Shown: piece by piece, positions 31,978-40,251 of the stretch
How the letters are laid out: every line of letters begins with the position of its first letter
Position numbering within the stretch: position 1 is the stretch's first letter
From: Streptomyces geranii
Lineage (GTDB): Bacteria; Actinomycetota; Actinomycetes; Streptomycetales; Streptomycetaceae
Direction of reading: 5' to 3'
DNA: 48,820 bases
Assembly: GCF_002954775.1 (NCBI RefSeq)
Contig: NZ_PJME01000062.1
Span: 1-48,820 of the forward strand
The notes under the pieces: generated by a model
Seen by the model: the letters and a program-made list of their open reading frames with translations, nothing else
Told to the model about the DNA's origin: nothing
Database searches by the model: none
Made by a program: the position numbers and the translations under genes

Positions 31978-32208
31978 TCAGTCGGCCTCGGCCTCGATGA
32001 AATATTCGTAGTGGTCCAGGTCAAGGCCGATGCCTATCAGCCGCCGGAGCGCGTCCGCGTGTGAACCCTTCAGCGGATACACATCGGTGAATCGGGCCGG
32101 CGGGATGCCCAGCAGTTCGGACACGTCGTCCAAACTCATGGCGACGACGTCCACGACCGAATCCGGGGTGTCGGCGCCCTTCTCATAGCGGGTGATGAGG
32201 AACCTCAC
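31978..32208 (-). CDS. Small DUF7683-like protein, possible immunity-type protein
   Basis: A 76-residue acidic protein: VRFLITRYEKGADTPDSVVD, then MSLDDVSELLGIPPARFTDVYP and a C-terminus with GLDLDHYEYFIEA. I recognise the ending as typical of DUF7683 proteins, but from memory only. GTG 32208 is preferred because AAAGG lies seven bases before it; the longer frame to 32280 has an Arg/Ser-rich start without a ribosome site. It follows the toxin-immunity pair by 280 bases, separated by a strong terminator. Proteins of this size beside toxin genes are often orphan immunity proteins; that role is inferred. Confidence 0.6.
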   Translation of the reverse strand: MRFLITRYEKGADTPDSVVDVVAMSLDDVSELLGIPPARFTDVYPLKGSHADALRRLIGIGLDLDHYEYFIEAEAD

Positions 32209-32434
32209 TTCTGAACCTTTCGACGGAAGGTGACGGACGCAATGTGCAAGGCGACTGCTGGATTTTCGCCCGCAGTGCACTATTCTCGGCCGTCGCGGAT
32301 TCGAGCGTCAGGGGCAACTGATTCGACGATCGCTTGGGTCCCCAGGTATGCGACAAGCTGCGAGAACGATCACCATCGCCTCCTTCCTCACTTGGGGAAG
32401 GAGGCGGAGCCGGGCCGGGCAGCATAGGCGGTAC

Positions 32435-32476
32435 GACGTTGGCCCCGACGGAAGGTATTCCGTCGGGGCCAACGTC
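32435..32476. terminator. Very strong hairpin terminator (19-bp stem) after the immunity gene
   Basis: GACGTTGGCCCCGACGGAA pairs perfectly with its complement around the loop GGTA. It begins 13 bases after the stop of the immunity gene, reading leftwards, and closes the toxin-immunity transcript. The rest of 32209-32488 holds no gene. Confidence 0.9.
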
Positions 32477-32488
32477 TGTTGCCGAGTT

Positions 32489-32851
32489 CTACAACGTAGC
32501 CATCGAACGCGCGAGAGTCGCCTTTTCCCTTGCGAAGGCGTCCTTGTGCTCTGGCATGAGAGGAATTGATCCCCCTGCTCGATCCAGCAGGACGAGCGAC
32601 GTCAGCAGTAACCCGTGTGCCAGCCCGTGCAGTAGCTCGCTCTGGGTCGAGGAGTAGGTGCGGTAAAGGCTCTCGACGAAGGCTTGGAAGGCATTCGGGT
32701 CCACGTCACAGCCACCTTGCGCGTTTGGTGTCAGCCCAGATGGCAGTTCCAGGAACTCGGCTGTGCCTCCAGCTAGGGAGGCATACAATTTTCCGCTGTA
32801 GTAGCCCGCGTCCCAGAGTGTCTCGGCGCCGTACTCGAAGGGATAACTCAA
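32489..32851 (-). CDS. Probable immunity protein of the ALF-repeat toxin
   Basis: A 120-residue cytoplasmic-looking protein (MSYPFEYGAETLWDAGYYSG, then ESLYRTYSSTQSELLHGLAHGL and a helical Lys/Glu-containing C-terminus). It has no signal peptide and no family I can name. Its ATG overlaps the stop of the large toxin gene (ATGA, four bases), the usual arrangement for a polymorphic toxin and its immunity protein, which protects the producer by binding the toxin domain. Translation is probably coupled. The role rests on position and size. Confidence 0.65.
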   Translation of the reverse strand: MSYPFEYGAETLWDAGYYSGKLYASLAGGTAEFLELPSGLTPNAQGGCDVDPNAFQAFVESLYRTYSSTQSELLHGLAHGLLLTSLVLLDRAGGSIPLMPEHKDAFAREKATLARSMATL

Positions 32852-35800
32852 TCTGCAATCTCCAGTCGGAGGTCCAGCCCTGGGTATTCCTGTCTTAGCT
32901 TCTTAAATCGGGCTTCCAGGGAAGTTCTGAAGCGAGCATCCATGCCGGATGTCGTGAACCGGAACCCGATCGTCGCGTTCTCGTAGCCGGGAAGGAGCTC
33001 TCGGCACCTCAGGTAGTTGGCGAGCTTCTTATCAATGTGCTTGTCGAGCCAATCAGTTCCAGCATAGATGGCGGACTTCAGCTCCCACATCTGATCGTTC
33101 TCGAAGAGATCAATGTCGGTGATGATGTCCCCGGTGTCGGGGTCGTAGACGTTATGGTCCTTCTTACCTTCGAGGCATCCGAAGTTTCCGCTCGCCTGCA
33201 CCGCCGATGCTGGGAGCACCGCGGATGGCCCATTTGTCGTGAACGATGCGCGTGACACGGCGGCCAAGGGCGCCTTGCCAACGATCTTGCAGGCGCGCTT
33301 CAGCAGTTCCAGACCCTCGAAGGCCCTCGCCAGCGCCCGGAGCTTAGCGCCGATGAGGACGTCCACCGCGAGACCGCTGCAGTGTTCGAAGTCCTTCTTC
33401 TGCATGCAGGCTTCGAGTTCACCCAGGCCGAGGATTTCCTTCTCGATGTTCCAGAGGGTCTCCATCGCGGCGCTGAACTCGTCGCTGTAGGCCAGGATGT
33501 CGCAGTAGGTCTCGTTGTGCTGGCACCAGCGGGCAGCGCCCGCGGGGTCGCACGGAATGTAGCCCTGCTGGCAGCGGTACATCTCGCGGGCGCGGGCCCC
33601 CGGGTCGTTCTTCGCCTTCTCCTTGGCCGCTACGGCGGCCTTGCGCCGGGCTTCGGCCTCTTCCCGCTCCTTCTGGACCGCGATGGTGAACGCCTCGGTG
33701 GCGGCCTTGCGCGCGGCCTCGGCATCCTTGCCGGCGTCGATGGCTGACTGCTTCGCCTCGTCGGCGTAGTGCCATGCCGTGGACGCGCTGGCCTGGGCCA
33801 TCTCCGAGGAGAGCGTGGCATCGGCCGCAGACCTGGCTGCGTCGGAAGCTGCCACGTCCGCGCTGTTGGCCGCGTCCCGAGCTGTCTTCGCGGATGCGGC
33901 GGCGCTTGCCGCGGAAGCCTCGGCGGCCTTGGCGTGCTTGGCGGCCTCGTCGGCGTACGTCTTGGCCTTGGCCGAGGAGTCGCTCGCCTTCTTCGCCCAC
34001 TCGGTGGCCTCGGCGGCTGCCTTGCGTGCGGTCGCGGCCACCTTCTGGGCGGTTGCGGCGTTCTGCTGCGCGGTTGCCGCGACCTTCGCCGCGTCCGCGA
34101 TCATCTTCTGGATCTGGGCCACGTGGGTGGCGGCCAAGTAGTCCTTGCGCTGGGCCTTGTACTGGCCGGAGACGATGAAAGTGTGCAGCGACTGAGGGGA
34201 GCCCTCCAGCGCGATCCGGGCCGCCGACCTCACCTCCGGGCTGCCGGTGTCGAACAACTGCGCCGCACGGACCCGCTCGTCCTGCGTGCGCGCGGTGAAC
34301 TGAGTCTTCGTCAGGAACTTGCTGAACTTCTTGGGGTCGTCCGAGTTGAGGGCGGCGAGGCCGGACTCCTTGAGGACGGGACCGGCATCACCGATCACCT
34401 GGGCGATGGCGACGCGCATGCTCTGTGCGGCGACCTTGTACTGCCCGTTGTCGATGAACTCGGTGACGGTGGCGGCGTTGCCGTCGAGGGTGGCCTCGGC
34501 GGCGTTCCGTACCTCCTCGGTCTCGCTCTCCTCTGCCAGACGCTCGACGTAGGAGCGGTCGTCGCCCTCCTCGGTGGTCGTCCAGCCGTCGCGCAGATAG
34601 CCGATCACGTCGTCGTCGGTGCCGCCGAGGACGTCCTCGGCGGCGGCCCGTCCCCAGGCGGTGCCGTTCTGCATCACGAGGACGGCCAGCTTTCGGCCCG
34701 AGGCGGCGATGGCGGAGAGGTCGGCTCCGGGCTTCGCCGCCTCGGTGACCAGGCGGTTGCGTTCGGTCTCCCGGTCCTTGGCCGACTGCTCCAGCGCGGC
34801 CTGTTCAGCCGTACGGGCGTTGGCTGTCGCCTGGTCGTCCCGGGCGCGCTCGATGCCCGCGTTGGTACGGCCGAGCAGTTCCTCGGCCTCCACCTCTCGG
34901 GCGATCTTGTAGATGTCCTGGGCCTTGGCCACGGCGGCGGTGGCCACGTTCGCGGCGTCGGTGGCCGCTTTCGCGTGGTTGGTCGACCTGCCTGCGGCCT
35001 TCGCGGCGTTGCCGGCGTCCTTGGCCGCCTCCTCCGCGAAGTCGGCCGCGTTGTTCGCGTGGGCAGCCGCCGATCTGGCGGCTACGCCTGCCTCGCGGGC
35101 CGCTTTGGCGGCCTTGGCGGCCAGGGCTTCGGCGGCGGCAGCCGCGCGGTTGGCCTCGGCGGCATGGCGCCGGGCGGTCGCGGCGGCGGCGCGCGCCTGT
35201 GCGGCTGCGGCACTGGACTGGCCCGCGTAGCCGCTGGCCTCGACCGCGGCGTCGGCGGCGAGTTGGGCGTTGGCGCCCGCGCTCGCGGCGGAGTGGGCGG
35301 CCTTGCCCGCCTCGTCGGCCGCGACGGCCGCCTGCTCGGCGGCGGTGGCGGCGAGAGTGGCACCGTCGGCTGCGGTACGTGCGACCTGGGCGGCCAGGTT
35401 CGCGGCATGCGCGCTACCCGCGTCCACCGCCGCGTCGGCGGCTGCGTTACGGGCCCTGGACGCGGCCTGCGAGGCACCGGCTGCGGCGGCAGCGGCCTGG
35501 GAGGCGGCGTTCGCGGCTACCCGCGCCGAGCTGTTCGCGGCGCGGGATGCCTCGATCGCGGTCTGTGCGGAGGCGGCGGCCTGAGTCGCCGCGTCGGCGG
35601 CCTGCCCCGCGGCTCTCGCCGCCTTGGCGGTGTCGCCCTTGGCCGCCTCGGCCTCGGTGGCGGCCTTCAGCGCGGCTTCCTTGGCGAGCTGCGAGGCCTG
35701 CACGGCCTTGGCGGACTCGGCCTTGGCAGCCGCGGTCTCCTTGGCGGCCAGCTTGCCGGCTTCCTTCGCCTGCTGGGCGAGTTGGGCGACGGTGGCGTGC

Positions 35801-36537
35801 TCCTGGTCCTTGGCGAGCGCGACGTACTGGCCGACCTCCAGGAACTCCCGGATGTCGGCGGCGCTGCCGCTCAGCGCGAGGCGCGCGGCGAGCTGCGTGT
35901 TCGTGCCGCCGGTGCCCATGATCTGGGCGACCTGGACCCGCTCGTCCTGCTCGCGCTGCTTGTACTGGCCCTCGCGGAGGAACTTGAGGACGTCTTCGGG
36001 CGTGCCGTTGAGGGCGGCGCGTGCCGCGTCCTGGACGTTGGGGCCGCTCACGCCCATGATCTGGGCGGCTCGGACGCGGTTGTCCTGCTCCATCGGAGCT
36101 TCCCAGCCGTCGTCCAGGAAATCGTCCAGTTCGGCGGCGGTGCCGAACAGAGCTGTGCGAGCCGCGGTCAGCAGCTCAGGCCCGCCCGCCGAAGCGATCC
36201 GGGCGGCGGCCACCCGCTGGTCCTGAAAGGACAAGCCGTCCGCGACCGTGAGGAAGGCTGCTACATCGGCGTTGCTACCGCTCAGAGCGGCCTGAGCCGC
36301 CTCCTTGACGATGGGCCCGCCGTCTCGCCAGTAGTCGACCACCATGATGCGGTCGGCTGAGATCACCTCCGATTCCGAGACTGATTCCGCCGCCCCCGCA
36401 CGCAGTTCTGCGGCTGCAGTGGGTGTGGAGCTCAGCAGTCCAGCACTGAGCGCCAAAGGCAACAAACCCAAGGCTGTTCTGCGTATCAGATGTGCTGCTT
36501 TCCCGGCAGCCTCGAACTGGTCAGTTCTTCGATTCAC
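32848..36537 (-). CDS. ALF-repeat polymorphic toxin with PD-(D/E)XK-like C-terminal domain
   Basis: A 1229-residue secreted protein. GTG 36537 starts a signal peptide (core ALGLLPLALSAGLL, cleavage near TAAA). Residues about 60-270 are ALF repeats (for example VRAAQIMGVSGPNVQDAARA and VQVAQIMGTGGTNTQLAARL). An Ala-rich coiled coil spans about 270-600, a second ALF set about 640-860, and another coiled coil about 870-1010. A Cys-containing segment (MYRCQQGYIPCDPAGAARWC) precedes the final domain. The last 110 residues read like a nuclease core: DIDLFENDQMWELKSA, with Asp1143 and Glu1152-x-Lys1154 matching the PD-(D/E)XK pattern. A secreted stalk with a C-terminal nuclease toxin and an overlapping small gene fits a contact or released polymorphic toxin; the nuclease activity is inferred. 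Confidence 0.8.
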   Translation of the reverse strand: MNRRTDQFEAAGKAAHLIRRTALGLLPLALSAGLLSSTPTAAAELRAGAAESVSESEVISADRIMVVDYWRDGGPIVKEAAQAALSGSNADVAAFLTVADGLSFQDQRVAAARIASAGGPELLTAARTALFGTAAELDDFLDDGWEAPMEQDNRVRAAQIMGVSGPNVQDAARAALNGTPEDVLKFLREGQYKQREQDERVQVAQIMGTGGTNTQLAARLALSGSAADIREFLEVGQYVALAKDQEHATVAQLAQQAKEAGKLAAKETAAAKAESAKAVQASQLAKEAALKAATEAEAAKGDTAKAARAAGQAADAATQAAASAQTAIEASRAANSSARVAANAASQAAAAAAGASQAASRARNAAADAAVDAGSAHAANLAAQVARTAADGATLAATAAEQAAVAADEAGKAAHSAASAGANAQLAADAAVEASGYAGQSSAAAAQARAAAATARRHAAEANRAAAAAEALAAKAAKAAREAGVAARSAAAHANNAADFAEEAAKDAGNAAKAAGRSTNHAKAATDAANVATAAVAKAQDIYKIAREVEAEELLGRTNAGIERARDDQATANARTAEQAALEQSAKDRETERNRLVTEAAKPGADLSAIAASGRKLAVLVMQNGTAWGRAAAEDVLGGTDDDVIGYLRDGWTTTEEGDDRSYVERLAEESETEEVRNAAEATLDGNAATVTEFIDNGQYKVAAQSMRVAIAQVIGDAGPVLKESGLAALNSDDPKKFSKFLTKTQFTARTQDERVRAAQLFDTGSPEVRSAARIALEGSPQSLHTFIVSGQYKAQRKDYLAATHVAQIQKMIADAAKVAATAQQNAATAQKVAATARKAAAEATEWAKKASDSSAKAKTYADEAAKHAKAAEASAASAAASAKTARDAANSADVAASDAARSAADATLSSEMAQASASTAWHYADEAKQSAIDAGKDAEAARKAATEAFTIAVQKEREEAEARRKAAVAAKEKAKNDPGARAREMYRCQQGYIPCDPAGAARWCQHNETYCDILAYSDEFSAAMETLWNIEKEILGLGELEACMQKKDFEHCSGLAVDVLIGAKLRALARAFEGLELLKRACKIVGKAPLAAVSRASFTTNGPSAVLPASAVQASGNFGCLEGKKDHNVYDPDTGDIITDIDLFENDQMWELKSAIYAGTDWLDKHIDKKLANYLRCRELLPGYENATIGFRFTTSGMDARFRTSLEARFKKLRQEYPGLDLRLEIAD

Positions 36538-36762
36538 TGGGTACCTGTCTCGGTCATTGGTGACGCCCCCGAGTGTGTGTCGCCGGGTATTGGAGGGGCG
36601 AGCATAGCTCTCGAAAACCGGGTGATCGAGTCAGATATATGAACCCCGAATGAGCGGACGGGCAGATTGGTCGAGATGGCCGTATTGGGTGCTTTTGTGT
36701 TTACGTCAGAGTGCGGGCTCGATCTGATGATGGATCGTCAGTCGCGATGTGAAGGAAAGTTG

Positions 36763-36791
36763 TTGACGGCTGTTGAATCTATGGTTATGGT
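36763..36791 (+). promoter_or_regulatory. Housekeeping-type promoter for the gene at 36989
   Basis: TTGACG (36763-36768), 17 bases, TATGGT (36786-36791): close to the HrdB/sigma-70 consensus. It lies in the 451-base divergent gap between the toxin gene and the rightward gene, and implies a leader of about 190 bases. The surrounding 36.6-36.8 kb is clearly less GC-rich than the rest of the window. Confidence 0.6.
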
Positions 36792-36988
36792 ATGCACTGA
36801 CTTTGCTTCCACTTTGCCCTGCTGGGTGTGGCATTCGCCGGAGTAGTGCTCTGACCTGGCACTTCTTCCCTGGGGATCGTTGTGGTGACGGCAAAGGGTG
36901 GGCCTCCGTGCCCGCTTGGGGAGTTCGTTGTTCTATTGCATCTTGGCGAGGATCCCGTCTGGGATGCCTGCGTCCGAGGGGGTTTTCG

Positions 36989-37495
36989 TTGTCTTTCCGT
37001 GCCCGGAGTTTCGCTATTTCCGGAGCCTTGGGATTCCTTGTCGTTCTGGCTGGCATCTCTATTGCTTCTGCTGATGATCCACCGCAGCCTTCTGCTTCCG
37101 AAGTCCCGCCTGCGGCGATCGAGAACTACGACTATCCCGGTGCCAGTCGAATCCTGACTGAAAAGGGAATCAAGTTGAAGAAGGGTGACGGCGGCATCCT
37201 GCTGGCCGAGTGCGACCAGGCGGCCCAGCAGATTCGGGTTCTGACCGTCGCGGACGATTCCGTCGGCCGCGAGGGAACCTACTGCTTCAAGGCCCTTGGT
37301 AAGACCGGCCACCTCACCCTGGAACTGCCCAGAGTCTTTGTGGTTCAGGCCGCGGACCACCCGATCAGCGCCGACCTCACCGCCAACGGCCGGACCACGA
37401 CGGTCGACGTGGCCAAGGGCGAGACCGAGTCTGTCGGAGAAGCCACTTCCGGGGGTGCCCGGTCGGTGCTTGTCGAACTCCGGGTGACTGGCTGA
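36989..37495 (+). CDS. Small secreted protein of unknown function, TTG start
   Basis: A 168-residue exported protein. TTG 36989 is chosen because GAGGGGG ends six bases before it and the frame then opens directly with a signal peptide (SFRARSFAISGALGFLVVLA, cleavage near SIASA-D). The longer frame upstream has Cys- and Trp-rich sequence with no ribosome site. The mature part has two cysteines (LLAECDQAA and EGTYCFKAL) likely to pair, and a C-terminal beta-rich half (GHLTLELPRVFVVQAADHPI). I recognise no family. It is 69 bases upstream of the pseudo-protease gene, so the two are probably cotranscribed and may act together outside the cell. Confidence 0.6.
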   Translation: MSFRARSFAISGALGFLVVLAGISIASADDPPQPSASEVPPAAIENYDYPGASRILTEKGIKLKKGDGGILLAECDQAAQQIRVLTVADDSVGREGTYCFKALGKTGHLTLELPRVFVVQAADHPISADLTANGRTTTVDVAKGETESVGEATSGGARSVLVELRVTG

Positions 37496-37564
37496 TCCGC
37501 CGCCCTGTGCCGGTGCGGCGCTGCTATGCGCCCAGAAGAAACTCTGTGATTCGAGGGGAACGTA

Positions 37565-39139
37565 ATGAATACCCGCCCGCGCAGGACGCGCACGGTGTGG
37601 ACCACTGGATTCCTGGTGGCCGGCCTCACGACCGGCCTGCTGGTCGCTCCGTCGGCGCAGTCCGTCACGGGTGACCAAGTCGGTGACACCGAGGACCGGT
37701 TCGCCGTCAAGCTCCACATTGGCACCGGTACAGACAGGGAGCGGAGTTGCTCAGGCGCGCTGGTCGACGAGCAGTGGGTGCTCACTGCTGCCAGTTGCTT
37801 CGCGACCGATCCCCAGCAAGGCTTCAAGATCAGCAAGGGAGCGCCGACAGAGACGACCGTGGTGACCCTTGGCGGCTACCGCCCGACAGCCGCGGAGAGC
37901 GCCAAGCAGAAAGTTCTGGAACTGGTTCCGCGCCCGGACCGAGACCTGGTCATGGCCCGCATCGGCGACGCGACCACGACTCAGGACCCGCTTGATGGGC
38001 CGTTCCCGGCAACCGAGTCGCCAGTAGGCGTCGGGACCGGCCAGATGGCCGAGGGCGACCAGTTGAGGGCGGTTGGTTTCGGGCGCACGAAGGACGAATG
38101 GGTCCCCGGCCGTGCGCACACTGGCGCCTTCGCCGCGGACACCGTGAACCCGTCCACGCTCGCCATCTCGCCCGCGTCCTCCGGAGGGGTCGCCCTCTGC
38201 AAAGGCGACGCCGGAGCTCCGGTGCTGCGCGACGGGGAGGTGGTCGGGGTGGTTACCGCTGCGTGGGACGGCGGTTGCTTCAACTCCGAAGAGACCCGCA
38301 CCGGGGCACTCGCCACCCGCGTCGACGATGTCGAGGGTTGGGTGCAGCAGGTGCGCCTTACCTCTCGGAAGGCGCACGTTACCGATATAATGTCGGCGGC
38401 CGACTTCAACCGTGACGGTCGTACCGACATTGTGACCCTCTTCGCGAATGGCAGTGCGCAGGTCTTCTATAGTCGTCCGGACGGCACTCTCGAGTTCGGA
38501 AGAACGTTGTGGATCGTGAGTCGTTCCGCGCGGGCGCTCATCGCGGGCAACTTCCTGCAGGGGACAGACGCTGAAGTGATCACTGTTGAGCATGACGGCG
38601 ATCTCTTCGTGGAGAAGTCGCCCTTCGTCGATATTTTCCAATCGGGGCGGGGCCGCGACAAGTTGTGGACGGACACTACTTGGAAGACTGATCTTCCCGT
38701 CGCCTCCCTTAAGTCCGGTGCCGCCGGACTCGACACGCTGCTGTTCCAGTGGCCCGATGGATCCCTGTACACGTACAAGAGGGATGCCAACGGAAACCTG
38801 GTCAACCAGAAGCAGTCGATGTGGCCCGACAAGACCTGGAAGAAGAAGCACATCGCCACGGCCGACTTCAACGGAGACGGCCGCGACGACATCGCCGCCG
38901 TCGCTGCCGATGGCGCACTGCATCTCTACCCGGGCAAGGCCGACGGCTCCTTCGACACGCCCCGCTCCATGTGGCCCGACAAGACCTGGACCAGCGAACG
39001 CCCCGTCCTGGGCGGCGACTTCAACGGTGACGGCAAGGCCGACATCGCCGCCATGCGTACCGCGGGCGACCTGCGGTTCTACGCCGGTGACGGCAAGGGT
39101 GGGCTGGCCGCGAGCCGAACCATGTGGCCCTCCGTCTAG
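37565..39139 (+). CDS. Secreted trypsin-like pseudo-protease with FG-GAP/VCBS repeats
   Basis: A 524-residue secreted protein. After a signal peptide (VWTTGFLVAGLTTGLLVAPS) comes an S1 trypsin-like domain, about 40-260. Its catalytic triad is broken: the His motif reads VLTAASCF (Ser77 in place of His), the Ser motif reads GDAGAP (Ala216 in place of Ser), while Asp is kept (DRDLVMARI, Asp127). The Cys pairs around both sites remain, so the fold is likely intact but not proteolytic. The C-terminal half (about 275-524) has FG-GAP/VCBS-type repeats with calcium-loop sequences DFNRDGRTD, DFNGDGRDD and DFNGDGKAD, forming a beta-propeller-like binding domain. Probable role: a secreted binding protein. 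It follows the small secreted protein gene closely. Confidence 0.85.
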   Translation: MNTRPRRTRTVWTTGFLVAGLTTGLLVAPSAQSVTGDQVGDTEDRFAVKLHIGTGTDRERSCSGALVDEQWVLTAASCFATDPQQGFKISKGAPTETTVVTLGGYRPTAAESAKQKVLELVPRPDRDLVMARIGDATTTQDPLDGPFPATESPVGVGTGQMAEGDQLRAVGFGRTKDEWVPGRAHTGAFAADTVNPSTLAISPASSGGVALCKGDAGAPVLRDGEVVGVVTAAWDGGCFNSEETRTGALATRVDDVEGWVQQVRLTSRKAHVTDIMSAADFNRDGRTDIVTLFANGSAQVFYSRPDGTLEFGRTLWIVSRSARALIAGNFLQGTDAEVITVEHDGDLFVEKSPFVDIFQSGRGRDKLWTDTTWKTDLPVASLKSGAAGLDTLLFQWPDGSLYTYKRDANGNLVNQKQSMWPDKTWKKKHIATADFNGDGRDDIAAVAADGALHLYPGKADGSFDTPRSMWPDKTWTSERPVLGGDFNGDGKADIAAMRTAGDLRFYAGDGKGGLAASRTMWPSV

Positions 39140-39207
39140 GAACGCGGGCCGAGCGGTGCGGGTGACGGACGCCACGTGCGAGGAGGACCGAAATCCGTGC
39201 CGTTTGG

Positions 39208-39236
39208 ACAACCATTCACATCTGTCACGCATCTGA
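39208..39236 (+). promoter_or_regulatory. Probable ECF-sigma promoter of secreted paralog 2
   Basis: ACAACC at 39208-39213, 17 bases, ATCTGA at 39231-39236. Spacer and downstream sequence (GCGAGTCAACAG) closely match those at paralog 1. The start codon is 46 bases downstream. Confidence 0.65.
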
Positions 39237-39282
39237 GGGTGCGAGTCAACAGGGCTCAGTGATCACGATGTGGGGAACATCA

Positions 39283-40134
39283 ATGCGTATACGTGCCACG
39301 GTGGTTGCCGTCTCCGGCGGCCTGGTCCTCTCCGCCGTCGCTGTTCCCGCCGCGCACGCCGACGACGCGGCCAAGCCGTACGCCCTGGACGTCTCCTTCT
39401 CCAACGTCAGGATCAACAACGGCAAGTCGATCGTCGCGGGCACCACCGGCACGCTGACCGTGCCGATCACCTACACGCTCACCCACGGCGCCGACGTCGA
39501 CATCGCCGCCGAGGACTTCTTCACCGACGTCGAGCTGTACTACGTCGCTTCGCAGGACGTCCCGCAAGGCGACGCCGACTACACCCTGTTCGGCGACGAC
39601 TGGGCCCACTGCACGGCCACCTCGGCGACCGTTGCCAAGTGCACGCAGTCCATCGTGATCCACCCGGCTCTCGACCTTTTCAACGCGACCGCCGGCAAGT
39701 GGAAGGCGTACGCCTACGCGAGAGCGCTGAACGGCCAGGACATGGGTAGTGACGACTATGACGTGACCAAGGTCGGAGTCGTAGAGAAGGAGAGCCTCCC
39801 CGGGCCCAACCTCCTGCGCCAATCCAAGCTCTCCGTCAACGCCACCCCGGAGCCGGTGAAGAAGGGCAAGACCATCACCGTCACCGGCAAGCTGACCCGG
39901 GCCAACTGGGACGGCGGCAACTACACCGGGTACGCCGGTCAGCCGGTGAAGCTGCAGTTCCGTAAGAACGGGACCAGCACCTACACCACCCTCAAGACCG
40001 TCAAGACGACCACCAAGGGTGATCTGAAGACCACCGTCAAGGCCAACGTCGACGGGTACTTCCGGTACGTCTTCGCGGGGACCGCGACCACCGCCGCACT
40101 CGGTGCCGTGCCCGACTTCGTCGATGTGAAGTAG
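39283..40134 (+). CDS. Secreted protein, paralog 2 of 3
   Basis: A 283-residue secreted protein with signal peptide MRIRATVVAVSGGLVLSAVA and cleavage near PAAHA-D. The N-terminal domain carries CTATSATVAKC, the same Cys pair spacing region as in paralogs 1 and 3, and an insert of about 20 residues (YARALNGQDMGSDDYDVTKV) relative to paralog 1. The C-terminal Ig-like domain starts TPEPVKKGKTITVTGKLTRA and ends PDFVDVK. At the DNA level its C-terminal domain is nearly identical to that of paralog 3 in two stretches of over 50 bases. Function unknown. Confidence 0.85.
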   Translation: MRIRATVVAVSGGLVLSAVAVPAAHADDAAKPYALDVSFSNVRINNGKSIVAGTTGTLTVPITYTLTHGADVDIAAEDFFTDVELYYVASQDVPQGDADYTLFGDDWAHCTATSATVAKCTQSIVIHPALDLFNATAGKWKAYAYARALNGQDMGSDDYDVTKVGVVEKESLPGPNLLRQSKLSVNATPEPVKKGKTITVTGKLTRANWDGGNYTGYAGQPVKLQFRKNGTSTYTTLKTVKTTTKGDLKTTVKANVDGYFRYVFAGTATTAALGAVPDFVDVK

Positions 40135-40172
40135 CCGTTTGCAAGGGGTGCGCAAAATTACGGGCCCTTCGC

Positions 40173-40201
40173 ACAACCAACCACCCCCGCAATGAATCTG
40201 A
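40173..40201 (+). promoter_or_regulatory. Probable ECF-sigma promoter of secreted paralog 3
   Basis: ACAACC at 40173-40178, 17 bases, ATCTGA at 40196-40201. The spacer has diverged completely from those of paralogs 1 and 2, so conservation of the two boxes and of the distance points to function. The start codon is 50 bases downstream. Confidence 0.65.
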
Positions 40202-40251
40202 TCATGGGGGCCAACAGGCTCCACGATCACTTCTCCTCTTGGGGAACACGC

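Noticed and set aside
32380..32410. CACTTGGGGAAGG as a remnant of a fourth secreted paralog start
   Set aside because: It matches only about ten bases of the paralog start region; no signal peptide frame follows and the promoter boxes are absent.
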